Shown: positions 22,147 to 34,043, numbered from the stretch's first letter. The stretch: 64,000 nucleotides of DNA from Aspergillus flavus (GCF_009017415.1 NC_092409.1:6076001-6140000), one strand, 5' to 3'. Numbers and translations are program-made. Notes: generated from the sequence alone by a model not told the origin.

Positions 22147-24222
22147 TCAATGTTGGATGTATTGTAAGAACAGCTCTTCGTAGCTGGCTTCCGAGACACC
22201 GCTAGCGTCGAAGGTAGCTGTATCTTCAAACTGAAATTGTGATTCGAAGGCAGTGAGATCAACCTCACCCAATTCACTATCACCATTCCATGTTGAAAAA
22301 TCAATCTGTTGGGAGCCTATGCTGCATGGAAGTAGATTCTCAGTCGATCTAGTGGGTGTGTTTTCTGTGAACCGTGATTCACTTGACTTGGGAGGGTCCT
22401 GGTACTGGAACATTGTTAATGGTGAAAGCCCCCAAGACAAGGCGGACCCCCCACCCCCACTAGAGAGAAAGGGCAGTAGCATGCTGTCGTAGAAACTCCT
22501 AGCTCGCTCCATCTTTTCCTTCATGGATTCTTGCAGCCGATGGTATGGCGATTCAATGCCGAGCGTAATAAATGATTCATAGCTCTGCTCAATAAGGGGC
22601 CATACACTTCTGACAAAATGTAGGTCATCACAAACTAGAATTTCAGCAAGAGATGTTGCAAGTGCTTGCCAAGGGAAGAAAAGCGGTGCAATCCACCGCC
22701 ATGGCTCTGTTCTGGCACTGCTATATACTCGGCATCTTGAATCGAGGGCCTCTACGGCTAGCCTCAAAAGGTTGACATTGGTGTTTTGAGAATTGCACGA
22801 GGACGAGCTAGCTTCCACCGGGCGCAGGGCAAGGAGATGTAGGAAAATTCCGATTGAATGCGCAAGCTCCTTGGCGTAGCAATTCAAGTTATTCTGGTCC
22901 GTTTGACATCCAACAAATAGCTCATCTGTGCGTGTCTTGAACGATATTATCAGCTGTTGTCGCTGTTGAACAGATTTTGTATCAGACTTCACAGAGTTCG
23001 AAATGTTCAATTGCCGGGCTGTCTCTTGAGCGTAAGAAAGGACATGAAACATGGCAGTCTCTGCAACGTTTCTCCGTGGGGATATCTGTATTTCCAAATC
23101 TGTGCTAAATTCATCATCCTCCATATCACGAAATGGCTCGAACCTGAACCAGGTGGATTTAATCATTGGTTCTGAAGCGCTGCTTAGGGATGCCTGGATA
23201 TCTAGCAATCCAATTGCGTGCCAAAGTCGTCGGCGCATTTCCTTTTCGAAAGGTTTGACCGGGAATGGGGGGCTGGGATCATGGAGTGAAAGAGCTTGGG
23301 CAATGCGCAAGGCTAGGGCAAGCATCGTCCAGAAGCGTCGGGTCCGGTCATGACATCTCATCGCTATCTGTAGCCATTCAGCAAGTAAGACAACCAGATC
23401 AACATCCTTCACACTTACCAAAGATATCACAAAGGCTTGGAGGACAGTTAGATCATCCGTCAACAGGTAGTCCGCTCGTTCGAGAGCTGCAGTCGACTCC
23501 TTCTGATATTTTGAAATTAGGGACACTTTATCCATTCCAAAGCAGGAGAGACATGTATCTTGGTTGACAGTACAGCTGGCAGCGTAGTATATGGCAGATG
23601 CGAGAGCTGCAGGCGCCGGATGCCAGGGCTCGTACTTCAGGTAGCATTCTCCTTCCAACAGATGCGCCTGAATGGATGGACGATGCAGAATCTTCACTAA
23701 AGGATCGACCTGTGTTAGATAGATATACAATAGCTGCTGGCGCTCGCCACAACTATTTAAATTTAAATCTCCCCTTCCCGCGGACATCATTCCATTCGGA
23801 ATTAGTCGAGCACACTCGTCAATCATACAGGTGAGGTCATTGTGTTGGCGAGTATGGAATGTCGCCCCTTCCGTGTGGTCCCGTTCCTCTATTGGCGTTA
23901 TAACGCGGGCTAGGAAATAAGATCGAGTAGGATGAGCCTCCCGCCTTCCTTGTAGGAGTTGGACGAAGCCAGTTGGCATACTCTCATGGCTGTTACTTTG
24001 CTCCAAAGGGACTGGCGATGACAAATTCACAGATCTTCGAGATCGGCCGCGAGGAAGTCGTCTTCGTTCGACCGGAATACAAAGGATACCTGAATTCCGG
24101 CAGTTGGTACACGGTATAAGCCTGTCGCATTTCACTTTCCGCTTGGTGCACCTCTCGCAGCTTAATCTTGCCATTGAAGCGATCTGGGTCCGCGATACGT
24201 TTCGGACACCGTTCGCATTCAT
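22147..24222 (-). CDS. Zn2Cys6 transcription factor
   Basis: An uninterrupted 691-residue frame. The N-terminal zinc cluster has Cys at 22, 25, 32, 38, 41 and 48 (CERCTKRKVKC, then CTNCRNSGILC), followed by the basic linker RRRLPRGRSRR, as in Gal4-type DNA-binding domains. The middle region (about 165-480) has the fungal-specific transcription factor domain, opening with YIYLTQVDPLVKILHRPSIQ and including the MRRRLWHAIGLLDIQAS block. The C-terminus is acidic and aromatic, suiting an activation region. It should act in the nucleus on CGG-type sites. Its location beside hydrolase, monooxygenase and transporter genes suggests a pathway-specific regulator, but no target site was identified. Start at 24222 is the first Met; Met17 is an alternative. 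Confidence 0.95.
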   Translation of the reverse strand: MNANGVRNVSRTQIASMARLSCERCTKRKVKCDRLIPCTNCRNSGILCIPVERRRLPRGRSRRSVNLSSPVPLEQSNSHESMPTGFVQLLQGRREAHPTRSYFLARVITPIEERDHTEGATFHTRQHNDLTCMIDECARLIPNGMMSAGRGDLNLNSCGERQQLLYIYLTQVDPLVKILHRPSIQAHLLEGECYLKYEPWHPAPAALASAIYYAASCTVNQDTCLSCFGMDKVSLISKYQKESTAALERADYLLTDDLTVLQAFVISLVSVKDVDLVVLLAEWLQIAMRCHDRTRRFWTMLALALRIAQALSLHDPSPPFPVKPFEKEMRRRLWHAIGLLDIQASLSSASEPMIKSTWFRFEPFRDMEDDEFSTDLEIQISPRRNVAETAMFHVLSYAQETARQLNISNSVKSDTKSVQQRQQLIISFKTRTDELFVGCQTDQNNLNCYAKELAHSIGIFLHLLALRPVEASSSSCNSQNTNVNLLRLAVEALDSRCRVYSSARTEPWRWIAPLFFPWQALATSLAEILVCDDLHFVRSVWPLIEQSYESFITLGIESPYHRLQESMKEKMERARSFYDSMLLPFLSSGGGGSALSWGLSPLTMFQYQDPPKSSESRFTENTPTRSTENLLPCSIGSQQIDFSTWNGDSELGEVDLTAFESQFQFEDTATFDASGVSEASYEELFLQYIQH

Positions 24223-25510
24223 GTCGGCCGGGACACCGGGCGTTGAAAGGATGAGGCTAGAGTCTGGAAAGTTCCAGTTGGGATGGCAACGCTCCTAGTA
24301 GCACGATGTGGTGGATTCTGAATAGCAAAGTCGGGGGAAATAAATGAATGAAAGAAAGAAGTATTTGGTAGAAAACAAAGCAGCATCTATACTAAAAGTT
24401 ATCGGATTTAACCCGGCAAAACCCGACCTGCATTAAATCCGCCCCGCACATCAGATTTGGGAAATTATGTATGACTATCATAATCAAGTCTAGATAGCTT
24501 ACCTAACTATCTCATATCCGGGTCAGGGATAGATCTGCATTGCTGCGTGAGAAACCGATTTGAGAACATGTCTTGGGGCTGGAGTCGGGTCGATTTATAT
24601 GAAGACGCTTCCTGCCCACGAGAAGATACTCGAACCATGGTCAGTGCTATCGGACTAGTCCTGCGATTTTTTGAACTTCCCCCTTGTAGAACTGGACTGG
24701 TGCATACTATAGAGCTAACAAACCTCAATTTTAAGAGGTCAATTTGAAATCGGAGATTGTCTTCCAGTATAGAGCATTCAAGCGATGGGCTCCTCCACCC
24801 GCAACATCTGGTCGAAACCCTCGTCGAGCGAGTTGCCGTACCATGGTGGGCGACTTGATCAGTTTGTGACCGATTCAAAATATCTCCTTCCCGTCTCAAT
24901 CCGATGTTCTCGTAATTTATGCGGTTTATGTGGGACCATTGACTCTTATAGACATAAATGGTAAGTCCCCTCGGCATACGGTACATATAAGGTTGTCTGT
25001 TACAGGTCTTCGACAGTGACGTTAAATATAAACTATGTAGTGCCCTAGACCAAACAGTGTGACCGTATGAGAGCTTTAGGTGATTATTAATCTCGATATA
25101 CGCTTTATCTAATGCTTATGCGAGCTTTAGCTAATTATTCAAACCTAAACTCTACCTAAGTGGTATTAGATGCCACTAATTTTTCAAAACACATAATAGC
25201 TGGAGATAAGGGCAAATTCAGACTAATTTCCAATATTTAAAAGGGTCATTCCAGCTTTTGCCATATTGAGCTTTGAAAGTAACAACAGCTTCGTGGTTTT
25301 ATGTAAAGGTCAACATCGGTGAGAGAGCCGCACCAGCAGTCGTGAGGTCATCCAAAGTTTAGGGCCGGAAAACCGCTGACCACAGCCACGTGAAAAGTCT
25401 AGATCTATCCATAACCCACGAGGCGATACCGTGCCTTAGCAGTAATATCAAGAGCTCAGGATTGCAAAAGGAGTCTTTGATTATCCCAGCGAGACGTGCA
25501 TCCTACCATC
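24223..25510. other. Intergenic between divergent genes
   Basis: 1.29 kb between the regulator start (minus) and the aquaporin start (plus). AT-rich after 24.95 kb, with an imperfect direct repeat (own entry). No gene seen; frames near 24.5-25.0 kb overlap on both strands without family features. Confidence 0.45.
25066..25140. repeat. Imperfect direct repeat, 24-bp units
   Basis: TATGAGAGCTTTAGGTGATT at 25066 and TATGCGAGCTTTAGCTAATT at 25117 are related 24-bp units (about four mismatches) 51 bp apart. It may be a regulatory repeat or a degenerate duplication. Confidence 0.5.
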
Positions 25511-26662
25511 ATGGATCGCACTACATTCCCGGAGAATGGCAACATGCCACGGCCCAGGCCCGTTGTACAGCCTTTCGCCGGTAGAATCGGCGGCAACCAA
25601 GGGCTTGTAGTTGATCGCACTGACCCCGACAATGCGGATCTCTTGAAGAAGGTGCCTGATGCGGCACCGCTGATGACGTTTCGTGAGGGATTCGACCTGC
25701 GCGGATTTTGGGACATTGACCTCTGGAAGTTCGGCTTTATCGAATGCATGGGTGAGCGTTATGAAGTCACGAATTGAACCTCCAATTACAGAAAAGCTTA
25801 CTTGAACCACCAGGTACCATGATGATGGTGTTCGTGACTTCTTGGATCGCAGTACGACCAGCTTCGGCTGCGACAAACGTCAGTGCTACTTCATCATCCG
25901 GCGTATTCTCAACCTCAACATTTCTGGGACCACTGTTCGGAGGGATTAGCAACTGGCTATTCCTGACTCTGTTCATCTTCTCTTTTTCAAATGTCAGTGG
26001 TAGTCACCTCAACCCGACCATTACGCTGGCTACCTTCTTCGCACGTTTGATATCACTCCCTCGAATGGTCATTTACCTTCTAGGTCAAACCCTTGGCGGT
26101 ACCTTGGCCGGGCTTATTCTTCGAAGCGCGTATGGGTCCAGGGACTTCACGGTAGGAGGTTGCGCAGTGAATACCCGCTTGGTGCCTGTAGATGAGGCAT
26201 TTCTCCTGGAATTTATCTTCTGCCTGGTCCTGATTTTCCTCTCATTCGGAGTTGGTCTGGACCCAAGACAGAGTTCTATCTATGGAGCTGCGTTGTCTCC
26301 CTTTTTAGTAGGGATGACTCTAGGCGTTGTGAGCTGGGGCTCCTCTTTCACTCGCGCGGGCTACGCTGGAGCTTGTGAGTATATCCTAGACACATTACGA
26401 TCTGGTGAAGTTGGGAGGAAGTGGTTGCGGAATGATATGCTAACACATTATGTACATGACAGCATTAAATCCGGCCCGATGCTTTGGCGTCTATGTAGCT
26501 ACCAGCTTTCCGGGATACCATTGGATTCAATGGGTATGTACATTACAGAAGAGGAACGTATACGTGCATGTCTAACCATGTTTTCTTCAAAAGGTCGGTC
26601 CTCTCGCTGCCTCCATAGGGCATGGTATTGTCTACTTTGTCGCACCTCCTTGGGGGCATTGA
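25511..26662 (+). CDS. Aquaporin of the X-intrinsic protein (XIP) type
   Basis: Four exons: 25511-25751, 25814-26374, 26463-26533, 26594-26662. They encode 313 residues, and branch sites GCTAAC and TCTAACC support introns 2 and 3. It is a six-helix MIP-family channel. The first pore box is NPT rather than NPA (SGSHLNPTITLA, about residues 147-149). The second is a standard NPA followed by Arg and Cys (LNPARCFG, 270-276). A Cys straight after NPAR (NPARC) together with a variable first box is the hallmark used to define XIPs in plants and fungi. A cytosolic N-terminus of about 75 residues precedes helix 1. XIPs conduct water poorly and small solutes or H2O2 better; the substrate here is not known. 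The C-terminal tail is very short (APPWGH). Confidence 0.9.
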
Positions 26663-26913
26663 AGGTCGCGTATAACGCTGCTGTGGCAGAGTGTTGAGCA
26701 ATATAGTAATATAACATAGACGATGCGTACATACATTGTGTGACTGTGGTTGCTCGAGTCAAATGTATGTACAACTAGCAACATCAATAATCTACTCAGA
26801 TATCAACAAGTAGATTCCCATCGGTTGACAATCCTATTAAATCTTCTGGTACTTCGGCTTCCATTGGAGGGAGCCCCAGCACAGCCAGAGCCAACGATAT
26901 TCCCTGAGCACTA

Positions 26914-29713
26914 TCATGCGAACTTTCCGCTTTCTGGGATAGGGAGATACGAACAACCTTTCCAATCACACGTATCCTACTTTTTGTCAGGTCTTCTGAT
27001 TTACCAAAATGAAAATTGGAGGTAAATAATGCTCACCTTATAAACCTTTGTCCCCCACCAACTGAAATGCGACGAAGCCCCAGAGAAAAAGATAGCAAAG
27101 AAGATGACAACTCCCGCCACAGAAACGGAGGAATCCAAGGCAGCACTCAGAACAAAATTATACTTATACCACCACGCATACAGACGCTTCCTTATAATCC
27201 ATCCAAAGGCCAATCCCACAAGAGCCCAACTTCCATATGTCGTTCCCGTGGCAGGCGGGAGATAGTTCAGTCCGCCGAGGAATAGGGGAACGTGGAATTT
27301 CTGTAAGATAACGTTCTTCGGATACCGACGTCTAGCGATGAACACTATAACGGGAAGGACAGCGCCGATGATAAAGAAGTATAGCAGTGAGTGATATCCG
27401 ATCTTGTTGTTGAAGAAGCGACGCGGTCCGATAGCACCCCAGATCAGACTTGTGTTGAAATGTGTCCGGGAGAACGGACAGCTGAATCCGTTCACTGCGT
27501 CGGTTGTGCAGACGCCTTCGATGTTGCCCAGGCCCCAGTTGAGGACGCTTACGCTGCTTAATGTGCCGGCTATTATACCTCCGCATTGTGCAATGAAGAG
27601 TTTTCGTGGCGGGATCTGGTTGATTGGTTAGTTCGAGCTAATGTTCTACACAGGGGTCACCAACGTTGAAGTAGATTCCTAATTTCATATCCTGGCAGAA
27701 GTAGAGACCCTTGATTGTTGTCACGTATCCGAGGTTGAAGAACCAAATGTTAGCGAGTACACGGCCCTCGAAGACAAAGCCGGCTACAATCCGGCAGAAG
27801 ATGTCGATGTTGATTTTCTGGTTCGCCGTTGCGTAGACCAGGGCAAGCTATTTTGAAATCATTGTTAGTGATTTATCCTGTGCAGGTCTGGTCCACAATT
27901 GTTGGTCACCTACCGGAGAGAAGAAAGACAGAGCAACAGCGCACGCCAGCAATGCACCGTACCAACGCAGCTCTACATCCCAATACTCTACGGAAAAAAT
28001 GGCGAGAAACAACGCCAACAATGTGGTACAAAGGTACCACCACATTGGCACTTCTGCATTGGGTGAATTGTCTGGGGCAAAAATCTCTTTTAGATTGCCC
28101 GTTACGAATTTGTGCTGTACCCGGCGCATGGCGTCCGCAATCTCTTGTCGCTTCTCGAGAAACATCCAGACCACAAGCGAGGTTAGGGTTGCAAAGGATA
28201 GACCAAACATATTCAACGCATAAGTCACGGGCATAAAGACCTATGGTAGTTAGCGAGACCGTCCCATAGTACAAAAGCCGGTTATAGATAGAGTCATACT
28301 GGTGAGTACGCCTCATATTTAGCCACGTCTAACTGATATCTTGAAGCCTTGTTCACGATCTTGGAAGCGCTGTATGTGCTACCTGTGTTATCGAACACTA
28401 TTATTGCAACCGTTAGCGGTATGTTTCGGGGCAATACCAATCATTGTACGCTTTATAAGGCGGATCATACCAGAAGAACTCTGGAAGGGAAGGTAGGCGG
28501 AGTACCACGTATTGGTATAGTAACAAGCAACAGCGACGATCCAGATCCAGAACACTAGTGCTCCGAAGACATTCACAATTGCCCAAGATGGGACCACGAG
28601 AGGAGATCCGACATAGGATATTTGACTCCCTATACAAGTGTCAGCGCTATGACATTAAACCTGAATCTGTGCACGTACAATCGAAAGTGAGTGGCAAGAG
28701 ACCCATGCCGCTCTTCATCCCAAATAACTGGTTTACAACTGTGTTCTTTGGTGCGATCCAGCATGGAAATGCAAAGTAGCTCAGAGCGGGAAAGATGAAG
28801 TCCGGGAACCAGTACCAGCAGAATGAGATACAAAATACCAAGCTGAAAAAGGCATAACGGGATATCTTCCAGGTTGTGTAGCCGAAGCTTTCACTGCACT
28901 CGGTTAGGTAATTCACAGGTAGCATAAGACGCATTGCACTCACATCGCATGAGCATCCTTCTTTTTCGATCCATGGAGCGTAGATGTGAGGGCTGAGGTA
29001 CCCAGGAGTCCCGGCCACACGAGTTCATGAGGTAGAACGACGAGCGATCGAAATATTCCCGCCAGCGACAGCCCGACGAAGAAGCCCGCCAAGGTCATAG
29101 GGATTTGAAATCCCCACCCAGCTTTATAGCCGAAGAACATTTGTTGTTCGGTCAAGACATCTGCGCCGAGACGAACGTAGATACTTAAATTCGACATGAC
29201 GTACACCAGGATATGCTCCTATTCGTATAGCTTAGGTCAGTATCGACAACTTCCATCTAATTCGCAAGTAGTTACCTTCTTATTAAACGGGCCCGGGTTC
29301 AGGTTGAAGGACCACGCGCCAAGCGGTACGTTCCAACTTGGTATGGCTTTCTCCCATAGCTTGCCGAGCGGATAAGCCAGCAAAAGCACGACTGCTGATG
29401 AGATAGTGATAGACGGGTTTCTCAAAGTATACAGTGTATTTAGACCGCTGACGACGATACAGAACCCAATTCCCAGCACCCACATCCGCAAAGTCAGTAC
29501 GGCCTCGGTTGGATCATCGTCCTCCGTGTCAATACCAGCTGCCCGTAAAATCTCACCGACCGAAGAGCCTGCAGCATTTGTTATGAGCACAAGAGTACAT
29601 AAACTGGTGTAGTGTAGTGCCTTACTGTCATCTTTCTCGGTAGCGTCTGACTTATCCCCCAGCTCCGGCTCTGGCTCTGAGTTGGCAATCGCTTCCTTGC
29701 ACTCGACAGCCAT
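26914..29713 (-). CDS. Oligopeptide transporter, OPT family
   Basis: Ten exons on the minus strand: 29713-29626, 29568-29276, 29218-28944, 28893-28679, 28629-28471, 28397-28300, 28240-27914, 27847-27665, 27615-27037, 26976-26914. They encode 759 residues, with every phase closing. Family blocks in order: EDDDPTEAVLTLRMWVLG, LNPGPFNKKEHILVYVM (NPGPFN is the small-oligopeptide-transporter signature), the Trp/Tyr-rich YCxWYWFPDFI region, NQLFG, YYTNTWYSAYLPF, VEIRWYG-like WDVELRWYG, ANQKINIDIFCRIVAGF, GTTYGSWALVGLAFGW, and the terminal CDWKGCSYLP. About 14-16 membrane helices are expected. It is a proton-coupled importer of tetra/penta-peptides or glutathione in the plasma membrane. Introns 1 and several others are 49-73 nt; intron 1 has no stop and could be mistaken for coding. 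Substrate unknown. Confidence 0.95.
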
Positions 29714-31878
29714 GGCTTAACTTTGTCTCTGAACCAGAAAAGAAGACATCAGCCGGATCAGATATGATTGATATATTTATCAGATAAGATCTAATCTGAA
29801 CCTGTGGCGGAATTGGAAAGGAGATGGAAAAACAATGATCGGAACTTCTCGGTGGAAAGGATCTATCCATTGCACAATTCGTCGGTCAGGTTCCGATGAC
29901 TGCAGCCCTGTCGGACAACAGGCAGCTCTGGCCGGCCTCTCTCCTCCGAAATTAGGTAGCTGAGTGGGGCATCATATCATCGTATGTCTTGCCTGGCACA
30001 AGGAATCAGATAAGGACGAGGTCCCTGTTATTTTATGTCTCCTGCGGTACATAGAATATACAGCTTAGCTACTTAGAACATGCTCACTCCTTACAATCTT
30101 TCTATGAATTATGCTCTTTTTACACACATTATCATACGAATCCGTTCAGAAGTGTTTTTTATAACCGGCTCAGCCCTATGCCGAACAAGACTCGGCTAAG
30201 CTTTGTAGGGCTGAGGGTTGGTGGACGGGTTACCGCATTGGGACAGTTCCGTGGAGAACCGACAAGGAGAGCCTTCCAGGTGGACCCCAGAAAATTCTTC
30301 TGCCTAGAATGGAGGCCTTTATTCCCTCATACACAGACATTAACTTCAATCTTAGTTCGTGCATTGTGGGAGATATTATAGCCTGATAGCCGAAGAACAT
30401 CCCATGGCGCTCATTATGGGGAAATATTTTCCGCCCGTTAGTCCTAGATAGGTGCTGAGCAGCGAGAAAGTCAGATGAAGAGCAAGATAAATTGGTACAG
30501 AAGAGGTGGGGCAATGAGTTGGAGGGACGGAATAAGAGTAAGCATACTTCTCGAACGGTGGCCACCAATAAATATCCATGTTAGCGTCGCTGATACGACC
30601 TTCATTAGCACTATTCCTGCGTTACCCCAGAACTGGAAATAGACCCCGCCTTGGTTGTTTAAAGTAACACGGCCTATCAGATTGTTAGTATGTTCCCTAT
30701 AAAGCAACCGAGCATTTGAAAGGGTAAATCAAGGTACCACAGACATACTGTGGCTCCATCGCCTTTCATTCCTAGGCTGCAACATAAGACTGCGTGCAGA
30801 CAGGGGGAGGGGCTACTTGCTTATAACCCACATGAAGAAGTACCAAAGCAGTTCAGAGGGATGTTATTATTCTGACATGCGCAACTGTGCCCAGGGTTCT
30901 TTTCTCAGCCACAGCTAATATTCATCAACGAGCGTAAATCATGACACACTACGGATGAACGGAACATTGACGAAGAACTCACATAATCCTTACGATAGCA
31001 CCTCATGTAAGACATCTGTCCCGCTAGACCTTGACGCTAGCGACCATGTGTATCCAATTTCAATTTATGAGAGCTTCCCCAATAAAAGTCACACCCACGT
31101 TACATAACCAAAATGGGATATTGTTGTCCACAATAGGCCCGCCGAGGTGACTACGATACACAAAGCAGCATGTATCTCGGAGACACGAAATTATACCAGA
31201 CGCAAATTATATGAGCACGGACAACAGGTCGGTCCTGGTGATCCACCAAGAAAAAGGAATAAATATGATTACATCCGCGGATATTGGCATCCGATCCAAG
31301 ATATAAATAAGTAATACCTTAGAAAACCCAAGGTATTAAGCGCGCTACGTTACGGTGGTACGCTTCGCATTCTTCTCCAAGACTTCCTGTGAGAAGTGAT
31401 TCGTCACTCAATCCGCTGTGGATACAAGACCAATGGCGCAAATATGAAGACCGCCATATTACTATAAATAGGGTCATGTAATAGTAGATCCCATAAGACA
31501 TATCTCATCCAGCAGGCCAGCACAGCATCCACTCTCTGAATCAGTCCCTTATAGCAGTACAGTATCACAAGGTTCCCTATGTATAACGGGTGCTACAGAT
31601 AGACATAGAGAACGAATCAGCCTACCTTTCCAGTGGCTAGTGTGTCTTTTATGCTAGATGCGAGCACCTTTCGGTGTAAGCCGTGTATCTGAAGGTTTTG
31701 ATTGTTTCTGAGTCACGAGAACGAATATTCCAATTAGCTATGCTCAGCCATTGCATGTAATACCTTCAGCTGAGACAGGGAAACAAGTACCGTTATATTT
31801 ATTGGACTTACCGAGTAACTTCAACCTAGAGAAGGAGGTATTACATATGACGAGTTTTCTTAGCGAACTGAACGACTC
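29714..31878. other. Gene-poor stretch
   Basis: 2.2 kb upstream of the OPT gene. Overlapping minus-strand hydrophobic frames at 30230-30707 (blocks such as GGVYFQFWGNAGIVLMKVV and FWGPPG) are described separately. The rest shows nothing recognisable. Confidence 0.4.
30230..30707 (-). pseudogene. Possible remnant of a membrane-protein gene
   Basis: Three overlapping minus-strand frames contain hydrophobic, helix-like stretches: NQGGVYFQFWGNAGIVLMKV with TLTWIFIGG near 30.6 kb, then AYSYSV..PTSSVPIYLALHL near 30.5 kb and TYLGLTGGKYFPIMSAMG near 30.4 kb. I could not join them by convincing splice sites and do not recognise a family. A decayed transporter fragment is possible; chance is too. Confidence 0.2.
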
Positions 31879-32889
31879 CTAGATCTCGAGAGATTCTTCT
31901 GAGTCAGTCGAGGAGGTCTCACGACTACGGCGTATTTCGCAGTATTGCGCATAACGAGCATCTAATGAGGGGCGAATCTAGGATATAAGCCTTAAATGAT
32001 AACGCAGCATGTAGGACCAACATACCTCTAAGTTTGTGCGTCCGAATTGCATACGCTTGAATCTCTTCCTTAGAAAGATATCTAGAGACACGAACATAGC
32101 CTGAACGCTCCTCAGAACGTTCTCCCCCACGCTTCAAAGCCTCAGGATTAACAAGTCGCCGATCGAGATTCGTATAACGTCCGTCGGGTGAGATATTTTC
32201 TGTATTTGACGAAGATGGCAGCCCTTGTCTAAAAGGATATGGTTCCTCGAGAAATCGATATCGTGGCGGTTTCAATATCCCTTTTGGCGGAGAATTGGGA
32301 TCCTCAGAGGTTATTTGCGAAGTAGCAGCTGGCATATCATCTTCTTGCCTACTGCCTTATTCCTCATATTTTCTCTCCCGTGGGTGGAGGCTGCTCTCAT
32401 CGCGATCGAGACTTTTCCACTTCTGGAAAGATGACTCCGGTCTCACGTTTTCCTGAGCAAGCATCAGCTTACCGCGAGAGTTGCGTATGCTCTCATTTGG
32501 CGGGACATCATTTGAATTACGATTGAAATTGCGCCTTTTCCGGGTACTGGTAAATGTATCCTTGTCATAGGCTTGTGGATCTTTTGAATCATTTCCAGGC
32601 TACTCTCGGAGGCTCGTGTAAGGAAATGAATCGCCGTTTTTTGGAAGGTCACTTCTTTTCATAGACTCATACGAGGCCTCACTCAGATGATTGTAGTCCT
32701 CCTCTGGATCTGGTGATTTATGAGGGACTGTGAATGCAGGGAGGCCGACCTGAACGTACTTAATCGCCGGGGGTTCACACGGTCCGGCGTCTCTGTAAGA
32801 AAAGAGTAGTTATCTGTATGGCTCCCGAAGAAGCCTAGTTTGCTCACTCCGCGATTCCAATCAGGTATCGCGCTTCCGTAAAGAGGCAT
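31879..32889 (-). pseudogene. Broken gene of a conserved fungal protein family (DUF8035-like C-terminus)
   Basis: On the minus strand the C-terminal part is well preserved. It has PPKGILKPPRYRFLEEPYPF, then TNLDRRLVNPEALKRGGER and YLSKEEIQAYAIRTHKLR. A 64-bp intron (32025-31962) leads to the last exon DARYAQYCEIRRSR...SLEI with a stop at 31879-31881. This GILKxP / DRRLVNPEAL / LSKEEIQAYA pattern is that of a large fungal domain that I believe Pfam calls DUF8035; its function is unknown. Upstream, the same frame is coding-like (for example AIKYVQVGLPAFTVPHKSPD and SLDRDESSLHPRERKYEE) but is cut by TAG at 32600-32602 and TAA at 32357-32359, where no intron fits. The first exon (from ATG 32889, LYGSAIPDWNRG) also does not join in phase. 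A pseudogene is the simplest reading. Confidence 0.65.
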
Positions 32890-33752
32890 TACTGTTGACT
32901 AAGTAGAATATAAGGTTTAGTTAGTAGTTAGGGAGCCGCCTGAGCCCGCTGAGGTAAGCGGCAATACTCAAATGCGTCTCGAAGCTTGTGCTTCAACTGG
33001 GATACACGACCACCGCAACCATCCGCTTGACCCACTATGTGGGGATTGTTCAGACAATCCCCGAGTACTCCGGAGTAGGTCTACCACTGTCACGGGGTCT
33101 CCATAGCCGACAGCTTGAGAATTCACAGTTAGACATTGTCGTCGTTTAGCGACTGTATTGCTTAGTCAGTCATTTTATGCGTCAACATGCGGTTTACATA
33201 CAACATCTGAAGTTGACAGTGGTATATATACACAGATAACTTGAAATTCCATCGCTCAAAAAGGAAAATGCAAAGAAAATGCAAGGCAAACCGAAAACAT
33301 ATAATAATGTACCAAAAATCAACAAGGGAACAGGCAACGAATGATCACCGCTGATGTCGTGCATCCGTGGCAGGGGTGTAGGATGCTGCGCTATGTATTC
33401 ATTCCCTCCCAAAAACCTCCCATGGAGGTACATAGACAGAACTCGTGTATATTCTCATTAGGACAGCATTGTGTGCCAGTCGAAGTAAGATCACTGAATT
33501 ATGTGGCAGCTATTCCTAGCGTGTGACAGGCGGCGGTCGGTGATCTCACTCGTAGCAACGCGCTCGCGTATTAAATCCGATATATGAACTCTCAATCACT
33601 GACAGCGATGCTCAGCAACGCTGGAATCCCTTCGCGTAGTAACTCTTATTCACCGAATGGAAAACGACGTGGTGTGGTAGGAACAGGGGTATTAGGATGT
33701 AAGGCTGGATTATTCGGAGATTCGTCGGGGGAAGCTGGCAAAAGAACGCGGT
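32890..33752. other. Intergenic
   Basis: 863 bp between the broken gene and the small membrane-protein gene. No frame with family features; nothing recognised. Confidence 0.45.
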
Positions 33753-34043
33753 TTATAGATCGCCTTGATTCCACTTGTGAGCCGCCTTGGCTTCTGCAGC
33801 GTCTCTCTTCTTGTTGCGATAAAGGAAGTAGCAGCAGACTCCGACCGCGATCAGGAATAAACTAGGAAAGCGATTAGTCTCCCCTGAGGGCACACATGAT
33901 TGGCAACACCACTGTACTTACACTCCCACAATGATTCCAGGGACACCACTCTTAGTGAAGTTACTCACAGGCTTCTCGCAGGAGTCCGCGGAGCTGTCGC
34001 TCTCACAGTCGCGAATCCACAAGGACGATGTTATTGGAGGCAT
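33753..34043 (-). CDS. Small single-pass membrane protein
   Basis: Two exons on the minus strand, 34043-33922 and 33861-33753, with a 60-bp intron (GTAAGT...CTAG). They encode 76 residues. Layout: about 32 polar residues with Ser/Asp-rich and Cys-containing sequence (RDCESDSSADSCEKP), one hydrophobic helix (about 33-55, GVPGIIVGVLFLIAVGVCCY), then a basic stop-transfer RNKKRDAAEAKAA. The helix followed by YRNKKRD fits an outside-in single-pass protein without a cleaved signal. Short proteins with this plan (xDCxxxxxSCxKP, helix, basic tail) are widespread in filamentous fungi and of unknown function. The frame upstream of 34043 has further Met codons, but the start was chosen where the family-like pattern begins. 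Confidence 0.65.
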
